DNA of 64,000 nt from Streptomyces sp. Q6 (GCF_036967205.1 NZ_CP146022.1:3906001-3970000), one strand, 5' to 3'; positions 19,111 to 28,732 are shown, counted from the first letter of the stretch. The notes: generated from the letters alone by a model not told the origin. A program made the numbers and translations.

Positions 19111-19370
19111 GCCGGCGCCGCAGGCGCAGCGCCTGCCGTATCGCGTACGCACCGCCCGCCGACGACACCCTGGCCAAGATGGCCCAACCGGACGCGTTCC
19201 GCGCCGAGATGAACCGCACCCTCGCCCACGATCCGTACGGGCACGGCTCCACCACGGTGGCCGGTGAACGCGACCGGCGCGAGGCCACCATCGGCGGGGC
19301 GATAGTCCTCTACTACGTCTCCGGTTCCGTGCTCACCGTGACCGTCGTGCGGATGGTCGCCCTCAACTAG
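19107..19370 (+). CDS. Putative RelE/ParE-like toxin partner
   Basis: An 87-residue basic protein from a TTG start at 19107 overlapping the upstream stop. The layout is an Arg-rich N-terminus, a helical region (DDTLAKMAQPDAFRAEMNRTL), the DPYGHGSTTVAGERDRREATI segment and terminal strands (GAIVLYYVSGSVLTVTVVRMV). The closing YYV..VLTV.VVR pattern is what RelE/ParE-superfamily toxins show. No catalytic assignment is possible by eye. Its TAG shares the palindromic CTAG with the convergent beta-helix gene's TAG. Confidence 0.65.
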   Translation: MSRRRRRSACRIAYAPPADDTLAKMAQPDAFRAEMNRTLAHDPYGHGSTTVAGERDRREATIGGAIVLYYVSGSVLTVTVVRMVALN

Positions 19371-21046
19371 CCCAGCCGAAGGTCTTGTTGGGCCTCGTAC
19401 AGGTTGCGTGGGCGCACCTCGTCCGTCGTTCCGTACAGCTCCAGACGGGAGTTGAGGTCGCCCGTGAAGTCCGGGACGTCGGTCTGGTCGAACTCGCGGA
19501 CCGTGTTGACGCCGACCGTCGCGCTGTACGGCGCGAGGCCGTCGATCTTCATCAGGCCCGCGCGCTCGTTGGTGACCCGGATGTTCCAGTGGGTGAAGCG
19601 CGCCCCGAACAGCGGCCCGGCGGAGGCGTCGCCGCCGTGCCGGCCGTTGTTGTTCACCGTGATGTCGGTGCGGACGTTCGCGAACGGCATGCCGCGGTGG
19701 GAGTCGAACGTGCCCATCTCCATGCGGCCGCGCGACCACACGTTGGAGGAGGAGAGGCCCTCCACGTTGATGCCGTGCAGCTGCGTGCCGGACGGCGCCG
19801 GGACCGTGCGCCCCTCGATCGCGAAGTCCTCGACCAGGTTGTCGTGCGAGCCCTCGCGGCAGAAGTACGGGTGGTGCGCGCCCCGACCGCCGACGCGGGT
19901 GCGGCGCAGCGTCGAGGCGGAGGCGGCGACGAACCCGAAGCCGTTGTCGACGTTCCACACCGTGACGTCGTCGATCAGGCAGTCGTACGTGCACTGGAGC
20001 GCGACGCCGTTGTAGCCCTTGTCCAGGAGGTGCGGGGACTGCGGGGTCTCGACCGCCTCCAGCGTCAGACCCTCCACGCCCGCGCCGGTCAGGGCCGTCA
20101 CGTGGGTGGTGAGGCGCGGGTCCCACTCCGGCCTGACGTCGAGCGGGAGCGGCCGCTCGAAGGTGACGCGGGTGCCGCGCACGGCCGCGATCCGCACCGG
20201 CCACTCGTAGGGCACGTACGAGGTGAGCTTGGTCTTGTCGTCCCAGAAGTACGCCTCGGGGCCGGGTCCGCCGCCCGCCATGTGCTCCAGGAGGGTGTGG
20301 TCGGCGTCGTCGGCGAGGCGCAGGAGGACGAGGTCGCCGGAGCGGAGCCCGTCGGCGTCCGCGACCGTGACCGACCAGGAACCGCGCCGGGCCGGGGCGA
20401 CGGTCGTCAGGGTCCGCCACTCGTCGCGCCGGTTGCCGGTCCAGCCCTCGAACGGCCAGGCCCGCGCGCGGATCGCGTCGGTGAGCGTACGGAAACGATC
20501 GGCCGGGCAGAGCCAGATCAGGCCGCCCGCCCAGGACCAGGAGGACTTGTCGCCGCCGTAGCGGGAGCCGTAGACGCCGATGAGTTCGGTGAGGTTCCTG
20601 GTGGCGTACAGCTTGGTGCGGGTGCTGCCCGCGCCCTTGAGGACGACGTCGTCGTGGCCGATGTGGATCAGGTCGTCGATGCGGTACGTGCCTTCGCCGA
20701 GGAGCACCGTGCCCCCGCCGGCCCTTCCGGCGGCGGCGAGGGCACGGTTGATCGCGGGGGCGCTGTCGGTGGTGGCGTCGGCGACGGCCCCGTAGGACTC
20801 GGCGCGCAGCACGCGCGAGGGACGGTCGGGGCGGGCGGCCCGGCGGGAGCCCGCGCGGCCGACGTACGGGATCTGCGGATGGGTGAAGGGGGCTTTCGCG
20901 AACTCGGTCCAGATGTCCGGCACATGGCCCGCCCGCGCGCTCGCGGGCCCCGCCCCGATCCCGGTCACCGCCGCGGCCGCCACGGCGACCGCCCCGCCCA
21001 ACATGCCGCGTCTGCTGAGATCCCGTACCGCTGCCACCCCTGCCAC
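19367..21046 (-). CDS. Tat-exported right-handed beta-helix (pectate-lyase-like) protein
   Basis: A 559-residue exported protein. The N-terminus holds a twin-arginine signal (LSRRGMLGGAVAVAAAAVTG, cleavage near ASARA). A pectate lyase/GH28-type beta-helix start follows (YGAVADATTDSAPAINRALAAAG, about 85-107), then long coil repeats (GVEGLTLEAVETP; NLVEDFAIEGRTV; FTHWNIRVTNERAG). It is probably a polysaccharide lyase or hydrolase or a phage-tail-spike-like surface protein. Catalytic residues cannot be fixed by eye. GTG 21046 is used; GTG 21037 is an alternative. The stop overlaps the toxin-like gene on CTAG. Confidence 0.85.
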   Translation of the reverse strand: MAGVAAVRDLSRRGMLGGAVAVAAAAVTGIGAGPASARAGHVPDIWTEFAKAPFTHPQIPYVGRAGSRRAARPDRPSRVLRAESYGAVADATTDSAPAINRALAAAGRAGGGTVLLGEGTYRIDDLIHIGHDDVVLKGAGSTRTKLYATRNLTELIGVYGSRYGGDKSSWSWAGGLIWLCPADRFRTLTDAIRARAWPFEGWTGNRRDEWRTLTTVAPARRGSWSVTVADADGLRSGDLVLLRLADDADHTLLEHMAGGGPGPEAYFWDDKTKLTSYVPYEWPVRIAAVRGTRVTFERPLPLDVRPEWDPRLTTHVTALTGAGVEGLTLEAVETPQSPHLLDKGYNGVALQCTYDCLIDDVTVWNVDNGFGFVAASASTLRRTRVGGRGAHHPYFCREGSHDNLVEDFAIEGRTVPAPSGTQLHGINVEGLSSSNVWSRGRMEMGTFDSHRGMPFANVRTDITVNNNGRHGGDASAGPLFGARFTHWNIRVTNERAGLMKIDGLAPYSATVGVNTVREFDQTDVPDFTGDLNSRLELYGTTDEVRPRNLYEAQQDLRLG

Positions 21047-21178
21047 CCTTCACCGACGGACAACCAGTCGACGTACAGATATATGAACGACGTTCATGTG
21101 AGTGCCGGGCGCGAGCATGCCACGGAGACCCCTGACACGGAAGGGGTCAGGCAGTCATCAGCCGGCGGAAGAGATCCG

Positions 21179-21679
21179 CTACTTGGAGGGGCGCTCGATC
21201 AGATGCGTGAACGCGTCGAGATTGCGCGTCGATTCGCCGCGCGACACCCGCCACGCGTACTCCTTGCGGATCGAGCTCGCGAACCCGAGCTCCAGGAGCG
21301 TGTTGAACGCGCCGTCCGCCGCCTCCAGGACCGAGCCGAGGAGCCGGTCGAGCTCGTCGGGCGTGACCGCGGAGAGCGGGAGCTTGCCGGCGAGGTAGAT
21401 GTCGCCGAGCTGGTCGACCGCGTAACTCACGCCGTACAGGCGCAGATTGCGCTCCAAGAGCCAGCGGTGGACCCCGGCCTCGTTCTCGTCCGGGTGGCGG
21501 ATCACGAAGGCGTTGAGCGACAGGCTGTGCCGGCCGACGCGCAGCGAGAGCGTGGTGGAGAGCTTGCGGGTGCCGGGGAGTGTGACCACGTACGAGCCCG
21601 GCTCCGGACTCTCCCACTCCAGCTCGGCGTCCTTGAGCACGGACTCGACGGTCGCCGCAGGGGTGAGGTGCTCAGCCAT
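21179..21679 (-). CDS. YbjN domain-containing protein
   Basis: A 166-residue cytosolic protein with a type III secretion chaperone-like YbjN fold ([39 protein letters not shown]). It starts 8 nt inside the 3' end of mshA and is probably co-translated with it. The same mshA-YbjN pair exists in mycobacteria (Rv0486-Rv0487). The function is unresolved; a link to mycothiol metabolism is inferred only from conserved adjacency. Confidence 0.9.
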   Translation of the reverse strand: MAEHLTPAATVESVLKDAELEWESPEPGSYVVTLPGTRKLSTTLSLRVGRHSLSLNAFVIRHPDENEAGVHRWLLERNLRLYGVSYAVDQLGDIYLAGKLPLSAVTPDELDRLLGSVLEAADGAFNTLLELGFASSIRKEYAWRVSRGESTRNLDAFTHLIERPSK

Positions 21680-23015
21680 GGTGCGAGGGTACGTGACGGC
21701 GGTGTTCCTGCATGGCGGCGGTGTAGACGTCCGCCGTGGCCGAGGCCGAGGTGTCCCAGCCGAAGGAGCGGGCGTGCCGGGCGGCCGCCGCGCCCATCGT
21801 GTCCACCAGGTGGGGATGGTCGGCGAACTCGCGCAGCACGCGCGCGTAGCGGGCGGGTTCGTGGCCGTCGACAAGGAAGCCGGTGGTTTCGTCGCGCACG
21901 GCTACCGGGAGGCCGCCCACGGACGCCGCGAGCACCGGCGTCCCCGCGGCCTGCGCCTCTATGGCGACGAGCCCGAAGGACTCGCTGTAGGACGGCATGA
22001 CGAGGACGGACGCGGCGCGGAACCAGTCCGCGAGCTGCTCCTGGCCGACCGGCGGCTGGAAGCGGACGACGTCGGCGACGCCGAGCCGCGCGGCGAGCTT
22101 CTGGAGGGCGGCGGGCTTGGCGAGGCCGCTGCCGCTGGGGCCGCCGACCACCGGCACGAGCAGCCGGGAGCGCAGTTCGGGGCGTTCGTCGAGCAGCACG
22201 GCGACGGCCTTGAGCAGGATGTCGGGCGCCTTCAGGGGCTGGATGCGGCCCGCGAAGAGCGGGATGAGCGCGTCCTGCGGCAGGCCCAGGCGGGCGCGCG
22301 CGGCGGCCCGGCCGTCGCCGACCTTGAACCGGTCCAGGTTGACGCCCGGGTGGACGACGGCGACCTTCCCGGGGTCGGCCTCGTAGTGGCGGACCAGTTC
22401 GTCGGCCTCTTCGGAGGTGTTCGCGACGAGCCGGTCGGCGGCGCGCACGATCTGCGTCTCACCGATGACGCGGGCGGCCGGTTCGGGGGTGTCGCCCTCG
22501 GCCAGCGCCGCGTTCTTGACCTTGGCCATGGTGTGCATGGCGTGCACGAGCGGCACGCCCCAGCGCTCGGCGGCCAGCCAGCCCACGTGCCCGGAGAGCC
22601 AGTAGTGCGAGTGGACCAGGTCGTAGTAGCCGGGCCGGTGCCCCGCCCACGCCTGCATGACGCCGTGCGTGAAGGCGCAGAGCTGCGCGGGGAGCTCCTC
22701 CTTGGCGAGACCCTCGTAGGGGCCCGCGTCCACGTGCCGGACGAGAACGCCGGGCGCGAGCTCGACCTCCGGCGGCAGGCCGCCTGTAGTGGCCCGCGTG
22801 AAGATCTCGACTTCTATGTTGATCGCGGCGAGACGCTTGGCCAGCTCCACGATGTAGACGTTCATGCCGCCCGCGTCGCCCGTACCGGGCTGGTGCAGCG
22901 GCGAGGTGTGGACGCTGAGCATCGCCACGCGGCGCGGGCGCCGGTGCGCCCCCGGGAAGCGGAGGCGGGCCGGGGCCGCCCCGGAACGGCGGAACCTGGT
23001 CACGTACTGACTCAC
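21672..23015 (-). CDS. mshA: D-inositol-3-phosphate glycosyltransferase
   Basis: This GT4-family enzyme performs the first step of mycothiol synthesis, transferring GlcNAc from UDP-GlcNAc to 1L-inositol-1-phosphate. At 447 residues it shows a Gly-rich N-terminal loop ([17 protein letters not shown], about 40-57), the HSHYWLSG segment, the GGPSGSG nucleotide loop and the C-terminal E-x7-E donor motif ([23 protein letters not shown]). GTG 23015 has GGAGGG about 8 nt upstream. The YbjN gene overlaps its 3' end. Confidence 0.96.
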   Translation of the reverse strand: MSQYVTRFRRSGAAPARLRFPGAHRRPRRVAMLSVHTSPLHQPGTGDAGGMNVYIVELAKRLAAINIEVEIFTRATTGGLPPEVELAPGVLVRHVDAGPYEGLAKEELPAQLCAFTHGVMQAWAGHRPGYYDLVHSHYWLSGHVGWLAAERWGVPLVHAMHTMAKVKNAALAEGDTPEPAARVIGETQIVRAADRLVANTSEEADELVRHYEADPGKVAVVHPGVNLDRFKVGDGRAAARARLGLPQDALIPLFAGRIQPLKAPDILLKAVAVLLDERPELRSRLLVPVVGGPSGSGLAKPAALQKLAARLGVADVVRFQPPVGQEQLADWFRAASVLVMPSYSESFGLVAIEAQAAGTPVLAASVGGLPVAVRDETTGFLVDGHEPARYARVLREFADHPHLVDTMGAAAARHARSFGWDTSASATADVYTAAMQEHRRHVPSHHG

Positions 23016-23212
23016 GTGGCGGGCCCTCCTTGGTGGGGCATACAGCGGCGTACGACACATACGGGCGCCGTGCGGGCACGGCTGGGAGAGGGCAGAAGCC
23101 CCCGTCCAAGGGCGGCAACGCCGGAGCGAGGCCCTCCATTTCCACTTTGCCGAATCATTACCGTACGAGACTCAACCCGAGCCCCGTCTCCCGCACCGCA
23201 TACCCTTTTCCC

Positions 23213-24010
23213 ATGAGCCCGCGTACCCCTTCCCGCCCCGTGGGAACGGTGACGCGAGGAACGACCAACCCGAACCGGCTGCGCCGCATGGACCGCTGGA
23301 TCGCGGCCGCGCACGGCGCCGCCCTGCGCCGGGCGGCCGACCCGGTGGCCGTCGACCTCGGCTACGGAGCGGCGCCCTGGACCGCCGTCGAGCTTTTGGC
23401 GCGGCTGCGCGACACCGCGCCCCGCGCGCGCGTGGTCGGCATCGAGATCGAACCGGCGCGGGTCGCGGCCGCGAAACCGTACGAGCGCGAGGGCCTGGAA
23501 TTCCGCCACGGCGGCTTCGAACTGCCCCTCTCCGCTCCCCCGCTGCTGATCCGCGCGGCGAACGTGCTGCGCCAGTACGACGAGGACCAGGTCACCGGCG
23601 TCTGGGAGCGGCTGTGCGCGCGGCTCGCGCCCGACGGGCTCCTGGTGGAGGGCACCTGCGACGAGATCGGGCGGCGCCACGTGTGGGTGGCGCTGGGGCC
23701 CGAGGGCCCGCGGACGGTGACGTTCGCGACCCGGCTCGGCTCCCTGCACACCCCGTCCGACCTGGCCGAGCGGCTGCCCAAGGCGCTGATCCACCGCAAT
23801 GTGCCCGGCGAGCCGGTGCACGCGTTCCTGCGCGACTTCGACCGGGCGTGGGCGGCGGCCGCGCCCTACGCCTCGTACGGCGCGCGCCAGCGCTGGATCC
23901 GGGCGGTGCGCGATCTGACGGGCCACTGGCCGGTGGTGGACGGTCCCGCACGGTGGCGGCAGGGCGAAGTGACCGTGGACTGGGCGGCGTTGGCCCCCCG
24001 CGAGGGCTGA
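23213..24010 (+). CDS. Class I SAM-dependent methyltransferase-like protein
   Basis: A 265-residue Rossmann-fold protein with motif I VDLGYGAAPWTAVELLARL (about 46-64), acidic motif VVGIEIEPARVAAAK, and LIRAANVLRQYDEDQV at the post-motif III position. The substrate is unknown. It is conserved beside mshA in Streptomyces. It is divergent from mshA; no strong Shine-Dalgarno precedes ATG 23213. Confidence 0.85.
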   Translation: MSPRTPSRPVGTVTRGTTNPNRLRRMDRWIAAAHGAALRRAADPVAVDLGYGAAPWTAVELLARLRDTAPRARVVGIEIEPARVAAAKPYEREGLEFRHGGFELPLSAPPLLIRAANVLRQYDEDQVTGVWERLCARLAPDGLLVEGTCDEIGRRHVWVALGPEGPRTVTFATRLGSLHTPSDLAERLPKALIHRNVPGEPVHAFLRDFDRAWAAAAPYASYGARQRWIRAVRDLTGHWPVVDGPARWRQGEVTVDWAALAPREG

Positions 24011-24170
24011 GCGGACCGGGGGAACGATCTACGGGTCCCGTTCGTCACACCGTGCGGGGTCTGTCGTATTGGGCGTGCGCATGGCACCATCCCCGGAGCA
24101 CGCGGAAGTTACTGACGGTAAATCAGTTATGGCATGGCGTCAGGTGGTCTCGGCTGTGGGGGCGGAGCGG

Positions 24171-25232
24171 ATGAGCAAGCGGAGTACGACGACGATGGCG
24201 GCCGTGGCGTTGGTGTGCGCCCTGACCGTCCTGACGGCGCCGGGTGCGGCGTACGCGGCGCCGGCTCCCACACCCTCGCCCTCGACACCCGCCGGCGGCA
24301 CGGACCTCGAAGCCGTCCGCAAGAAGATCGACAAGCTCTACCACGACGCGGGCGTCGCGACCGACGAGTACAACGCGGCGGAGGAGAAGGCCGACCGGCA
24401 GTCCGTCGAGATCGTGAAGCTGGCGCAGAAGATCGCGGCGGGCCAGCAGAAGCTGGACCGGCTGAAGTCGAGCGCGGGCGCGACCGCGCGGGAGCAGTAC
24501 CGCACCGGCGGCGTGCCGCGCGAGGCCCGGTTCCTGCTCTCCGGCGACCCGCAGCAGTTCCTGGACAACGCGGGCCGGATGTACCAGGGCCAGCAGGCCA
24601 CCAAGAACCTGATGTCCCAGCTCACCAAGACGCAGAACGCGCTGGCGGGATACGCCGAGGACGCCTCCGACCAGTGGAAGCGGCTGGAAGAGGGCCGCAA
24701 GGAGAAGGCCGCCGCCAAGAAGCGGATCGAGAAGCAGATCAAGGCCGCTCAGGACCTTGAGGGCACGCTGGAGAAGAAGGAGCGCGACCGGCTGAAGAAG
24801 CTGGAGGAGGAGGCCGAGCAGAAGGCGCAGTCGGCCTGGCTCTCCTCGGGCGTCCTCAAGGAGATCAACGGCAGGGCGACGAAGGCCGGCGAGGCGGCCG
24901 TGCGGTACGCCGGCGCCCAGATAGGCAAGCCGTACGTCTGGGGCGCCGAGGGGCCGAAGTCGTTCGACTGCTCGGGGCTGACCTCCCAGGCGTGGGCGGC
25001 GGCGGGAAAGCCGATACCGCGCACCTCGCAGGAGCAGTGGAGGCAGCTCAAGCACATCGACATCAAGGACATGCGCCCCGGCGACCTGATCATCTACCAC
25101 GACGACGCCAGTCACGTCGGGATGTACATCGGCGACGGCGCGATCATCCACGCCCCCCGACCCGGGCGCACGGTGACGATCGCGGGTGCCGGATCCATGG
25201 CGATATTGGGTGTTGTACGGCCCGACGCCTGA
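24171..25232 (+). CDS. Secreted NlpC/P60 (C40) peptidoglycan endopeptidase
   Basis: This 353-residue exported hydrolase has a signal peptide (MSKRSTTTMAAVALVCALTVL, cleavage near AAYA) and a long Lys/Glu/Gln-rich coiled coil (about 45-225), as in RipA/CwlO-type cell wall hydrolases. The C-terminal NlpC/P60 domain has catalytic Cys in FDCSGLTSQAW, His in HVGMYIGDG and a third polar His in IIHAPRPG. It cleaves peptide stems of peptidoglycan outside the cell. ATG 24171 starts the signal peptide directly; in-frame ATG 24129 would add 14 residues. Confidence 0.92.
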   Translation: MSKRSTTTMAAVALVCALTVLTAPGAAYAAPAPTPSPSTPAGGTDLEAVRKKIDKLYHDAGVATDEYNAAEEKADRQSVEIVKLAQKIAAGQQKLDRLKSSAGATAREQYRTGGVPREARFLLSGDPQQFLDNAGRMYQGQQATKNLMSQLTKTQNALAGYAEDASDQWKRLEEGRKEKAAAKKRIEKQIKAAQDLEGTLEKKERDRLKKLEEEAEQKAQSAWLSSGVLKEINGRATKAGEAAVRYAGAQIGKPYVWGAEGPKSFDCSGLTSQAWAAAGKPIPRTSQEQWRQLKHIDIKDMRPGDLIIYHDDASHVGMYIGDGAIIHAPRPGRTVTIAGAGSMAILGVVRPDA

Positions 25233-25517
25233 TGTCGGCCCGTAGGCGCGCGGGTGTCCGGGACGCGTGACCCGTCCCATGTGACGCACCGCACTCACAG
25301 CGCTCCGGTTCCGGCGCCTCCACGTGATGTTCGTCATCCCGTACCGCCGGACGGAAGGCCGGAACCTGCCCAATTGCGGTACTGGTGACGGCATATGACG
25401 CTGGCCGTTTGCCGCTCACCATTCCGTTCGGGCGTCGGCTACCGCTAATGTCCCCGTCGGTGGTTCGAGGACCTTCGTCCCACCGCGCCCTCGGGGGGAG
25501 GGAAGGAAACCGAAGCG

Positions 25518-26891
25518 ATGCCCGTACCCGTACCGCGGCAGAGAGCAATCCCGGCCGTGGAAGGTGGTCAGGCTCACGCTGCGTCCGCGCCAGCGACTCT
25601 GCACTCCGCCGACCTGCCCCGGCAGGCGACCGACGACCACGACCACAGCACCGCCGCCGCACGCACCGCGCACGCCGCACGGGCCACGGACGCCACGGCG
25701 CCCGTGGACACCCCGGCGGCTCCGGCCGCCGGGCTGACCCTCCTGGTCATCGAGGACGACCCCACCGGGTCCCTCAGCATCCCGGAGATGCCCGACTCCT
25801 CGGGCGGACCGACCCGTGTGCGCACCGCCCGCAACCTCACCGAGGCCGCGCGGCTGCTCACGGACGACGTCAACTGCATCCTGCTCGACCTCGCACTGCC
25901 CGGAGCCAAGGCCCGTGCGGACGGGGACGAGCTGGAGACCCTGCGGCACATCCTGCGCCTCGCGCCCCGCCAGGCCGTCGTGGCGCTGACCACGTCCGGC
26001 GACGCCGAGCGCGGCGCCGAGGCGGTGCGCGTGGGCGCCCAGGACTACCTGTTCAGGGACGAGCTGGACTCGCGCCTGCTGGGCCGGGCCATCCGTTACG
26101 CGGTCGAGCGCAAGCGCGCCGACATCGCGCAGCGCGGCCTCACCGAGTCCCGGCTGCGCGCGCAGGAGAACGCCCGCCTGGAGCGTGGCCTGCTGCCGAC
26201 ACCGCTCCTGAACGGCTCACCGCTGCGCTTCGCCGCGGGGTACCGCCCCGGCCGCTCCCGGGCACTGCTCGGCGGCGACTTCTACGACACGGTGCGCACG
26301 CCCGACGGCACGGTCCACGCGATGATCGGCGACGTCTGCGGGCACGGCCCCGACGCGGCGGCGCTCGGCGTGCAACTACGCATCGCCTGGCGGGCGTTGA
26401 CGTTCGCGGGTCTGTGCGGCGACGAACTCCTCTCCACGCTCCAGCAGGTCCTGGAGCACGAGCGGGCCGACGACGAGATCTTCGCGACGCTGTGCACGGT
26501 GGACATATCGCCGGACGGACGGCGCGCCGGTCTGTGCCTGGCGGGCCACCCGTCGCCGCTGATCGCGAGCCCGGGACGCGCCGCGACGCTGCTGCCGTAC
26601 CAGAACAGCGGCCCGGCGCTCGGTCTGCTGCCGAAGGCGCGCTGGCCGCGTATGCAGGTGGAGTTGGGCGCGTCCTGGAGTCTGATGCTCTACACGGACG
26701 GCCTGATCGAGGGCCGGATCGGCGAGGGCAACCAGCGCCTGGGCCAGGAGGGCATGGTCGACCTGGTCCGCCGCCAGCGCGCGGCGGGTCTGACCGGCGA
26801 CGCGCTCCTGGAAGCGGCGATGAACGAGGTCCGCGACCTCAACGGCGGCGACCTGACGGACGACGTGGCGGTGCTGCTGCTCGACCGCTGA
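25518..26891 (+). CDS. Receiver-domain PP2C/SpoIIE-type serine phosphatase
   Basis: A 457-residue protein. After an Ala/Thr/His-rich disordered leader (about 1-72) comes a receiver domain (LLVIEDDPTGS; DVNCILLDLALPGA with acceptor Asp; DYLFRDELDSR where the Lys is replaced). A linker helix and a PPM/SpoIIE phosphatase domain follow, with metal motifs GGDFYDTV, GDVCGHG, YTDGLIEGR and DDVAVLLL. Such RsbU/RssB-like proteins dephosphorylate anti-sigma antagonists. The substrate is unknown; no STAS or kinase gene is adjacent. Confidence 0.92.
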   Translation: MPVPVPRQRAIPAVEGGQAHAASAPATLHSADLPRQATDDHDHSTAAARTAHAARATDATAPVDTPAAPAAGLTLLVIEDDPTGSLSIPEMPDSSGGPTRVRTARNLTEAARLLTDDVNCILLDLALPGAKARADGDELETLRHILRLAPRQAVVALTTSGDAERGAEAVRVGAQDYLFRDELDSRLLGRAIRYAVERKRADIAQRGLTESRLRAQENARLERGLLPTPLLNGSPLRFAAGYRPGRSRALLGGDFYDTVRTPDGTVHAMIGDVCGHGPDAAALGVQLRIAWRALTFAGLCGDELLSTLQQVLEHERADDEIFATLCTVDISPDGRRAGLCLAGHPSPLIASPGRAATLLPYQNSGPALGLLPKARWPRMQVELGASWSLMLYTDGLIEGRIGEGNQRLGQEGMVDLVRRQRAAGLTGDALLEAAMNEVRDLNGGDLTDDVAVLLLDR

Positions 26892-27034
26892 CCTCTGACA
26901 CGGAGGAACCGACGGTCGGCGCCGCTGAGACGGGGGGAACGGACGGTCGGCACCGCTGAGACGGAGGACCGGCAGTAGGACCCGTGGGACCGCTAGGACC
27001 GACCGCTGGGACCGCTCAGGGGTCGGCGGTCGGG

Positions 27035-27370
27035 TCAGCGCCCGCCGTTGTACGGCCCGTACGGGCCGTCGCTGCTGGAACCGCGGCCCTTGCGGCCCCC
27101 GCCGCCGGAGATCTGCCGGACGGCGGGCCGCACGTCCACCATGTACACGATGGTGGCGACGAGCCCGATGATCGGCAGGAACGACAGGATCGGGAACAGC
27201 AGGTTCACGACGAACGCGATGCCGAGGATGATCAGCCAGAACGGCTTGGTCTTCTTGTCGGCGGCGCGGTAGGCGTCCTCGCGCCGGGTGGCGGCGTCGA
27301 TGAACGCGAAGCCGCTGAAGACGATCAGCGCCAGGCTCAGCAGTGACATCACCGTGTTGAAACCCTGCAT
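27035..27370 (-). CDS. DUF2516 family membrane protein
   Basis: A 111-residue protein with two or three TM segments (MSLLSLALIVFSGFAFIDAA; FWLIILGIAFVVNLLF; FLPIIGLVATIVYMV), a VDVRPAVRQI motif and a Gly/Ser-rich tail. The family is conserved in actinobacteria next to the HbhA-like gene (Rv0475-Rv0476 in M. tuberculosis). The function is unknown. Confidence 0.9.
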   Translation of the reverse strand: MQGFNTVMSLLSLALIVFSGFAFIDAATRREDAYRAADKKTKPFWLIILGIAFVVNLLFPILSFLPIIGLVATIVYMVDVRPAVRQISGGGGRKGRGSSSDGPYGPYNGGR

Positions 27371-27462
27371 CAGCACAACGCCACCACCAGAATCGACTTC
27401 GACTGCCTGAACACTTCTGAAAGACCGGGCCTGCGGCCGCCGTGGCCACCGTACCCGGACAA

Positions 27463-27495
27463 CGGGCCGGACACTCCACAAGTGCCCGGCCCGTC
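27463..27495. terminator. Hairpin after HbhA-like gene
   Basis: ACGGGCCGG (27463-27471) pairs with CCGGCCCGT (27487-27495), with additional GTG/CAC pairing inside. It lies 11 bp downstream of the HbhA-like stop on the minus strand. Confidence 0.6.
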
Positions 27496-27506
27496 GACAC
27501 GCCCTG

Positions 27507-28121
27507 TTACTTGGCGGGCGGCGTGGAGCCGGAACCCGTCTTCTTCGCGGCGGGAGCGGTCTTCTTGGCCGGCGCCGTCTTCTTGGCGGCGGTCGTCTTC
27601 TTGGCGGCCGCGGTCTTGGCCTCGGCCTCGGACTTCTCCTCGGGCGTCGCCTCGGACTTCGGCTCGGCGTCCGGCTCGACGGCCACGGCGATCTCGTTGA
27701 TCTCCTCGGCGGCCTCGCCGCGCCACGCCTTCACGGCCTCCTCGCCGTGCTCGGCGACCTTCTCGTACGTCTCGCGCGCCTTCACGGCGGCCTCGGCGGC
27801 GAAGCCGACACCGCGCAGCGCGATCTCCTGAGCGGTCTCACCGATCTTCTTCAGGTCGGTGTCGAGCGTGGCGACGATCTCGTTCACCTTGGCGGTGACG
27901 GTCGCCTGAGCCTCCTTGGCCCGGGTCGCCGCCTTCTCCTGTACGTCCTTGGGGTCGGTGTTGCGTACGCTCTCGAAGCGCGCCGGCGCCTCGGCGCGCA
28001 GCTGCTCGACGAGTCCCGGCACCTTCTTGGCCTGCTGGAACGCCAACTCGGCGGTGCCGGCCGCGAAGTAGAGCGGCGTCGGGTCGGTGAGGGTCTTGCG
28101 CAGGTCGTCCTTGATGGCCAT
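27507..28121 (-). CDS. HbhA-like (heparin-binding hemagglutinin family) protein with Lys/Ala tail
   Basis: A 204-residue protein with a helical, coiled-coil N-terminal region (MAIKDDLRKTLTDPTPLYF, then long Ala/Glu/Lys helices to about 140) and a C-terminal Lys-Ala-Thr repeat tail (AAKKTTAAKKT, APAKKTAP). The architecture and neighbours (HTH gene upstream, DUF2516 downstream) match mycobacterial HbhA, an adhesin and intracellular-lipid-inclusion protein. In streptomycetes the role is unknown and may be DNA, polyanion or membrane binding. Confidence 0.88.
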   Translation of the reverse strand: MAIKDDLRKTLTDPTPLYFAAGTAELAFQQAKKVPGLVEQLRAEAPARFESVRNTDPKDVQEKAATRAKEAQATVTAKVNEIVATLDTDLKKIGETAQEIALRGVGFAAEAAVKARETYEKVAEHGEEAVKAWRGEAAEEINEIAVAVEPDAEPKSEATPEEKSEAEAKTAAAKKTTAAKKTAPAKKTAPAAKKTGSGSTPPAK

Positions 28122-28143
28122 GGCGTGGTCCTCCCGGATCACA

Positions 28144-28557
28144 TCAACTGCTGCTTGAGGGCTCGGCATCGCCGCCGGTCTCTTCGGCTGCCCCGCTGCC
28201 CGCGATCCCGAACCCGTTCTCCTTGCGGAAGGACTCGTAGATCTGCAACAGGACGTTCTTCTGTCGTTCGTCGAGCGAGGGGTCGGCGAGGATCACCGCA
28301 CGCGTCTCGACCTCGTCCCGCTCGCGCTCCGCATCGAGGATGCCGGCGCGTACGTACAGCGTCTCGGCCGAGATCCGCAGCGCCTTGGCGACTTGCTGCA
28401 GGACCTCCGCGCTCGGCTTGCGCAGTCCGCGCTCGATCTGGCTGAGATACGGGTTGGACACCCCGGCGGCCTCGGCGAGCTGACGGAGCGACAACTGCGC
28501 GTTGCGACGCTGCTCGCGCAGATATTCGCCGAGACTTCCGACGTTGAGCGATGCCAT
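28144..28557 (-). CDS. XRE/HTH_3 family transcriptional regulator
   Basis: A 137-residue protein with an N-terminal helix-turn-helix (LGEYLREQRRNAQLSLRQLAEAAGVSNPYLSQIERG, about 8-43), a helical middle and an acidic Ser-rich tail. It is orthologous in context to Rv0474, directly upstream of the HbhA-like gene (22-bp gap), so it likely controls that operon. A TTGCAAG-N6-CTTGCAA palindrome lies 31 bp upstream. Confidence 0.9.
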   Translation of the reverse strand: MASLNVGSLGEYLREQRRNAQLSLRQLAEAAGVSNPYLSQIERGLRKPSAEVLQQVAKALRISAETLYVRAGILDAERERDEVETRAVILADPSLDERQKNVLLQIYESFRKENGFGIAGSGAAEETGGDAEPSSSS

Positions 28558-28587
28558 ACGTTGATACTGCCGCACTCGCGCTAACAA

Positions 28588-28607
28588 TTGCAAGCGCCTG
28601 CTTGCAA
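28588..28607. promoter_or_regulatory. Candidate operator TTGCAAG-N6-CTTGCAA
   Basis: A perfect 7-bp inverted repeat with a 6-bp spacer upstream of the HTH gene. It fits autoregulation by the dimeric XRE protein; inference only. Confidence 0.6.
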
Positions 28608-28732
28608 AAGTGTCCCGCACCACGTGCGGCCCGGCTTGTGCCTCGCAGCGATAGGTGTCACTTCGCAGGGCTTATTGTCACCACCTTGATCAGATGGGTG
28701 GGCAGCCGCGAGCAGCGCTTCACCTGCCGGGG

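Noticed and set aside
17451-21053. 1,200-codon open frame on the minus strand
   Set aside because: It crosses the MFS gene, the toxin-like pair and the beta-helix gene in a shadow frame, with a repetitive Arg/Gly composition and no domain.
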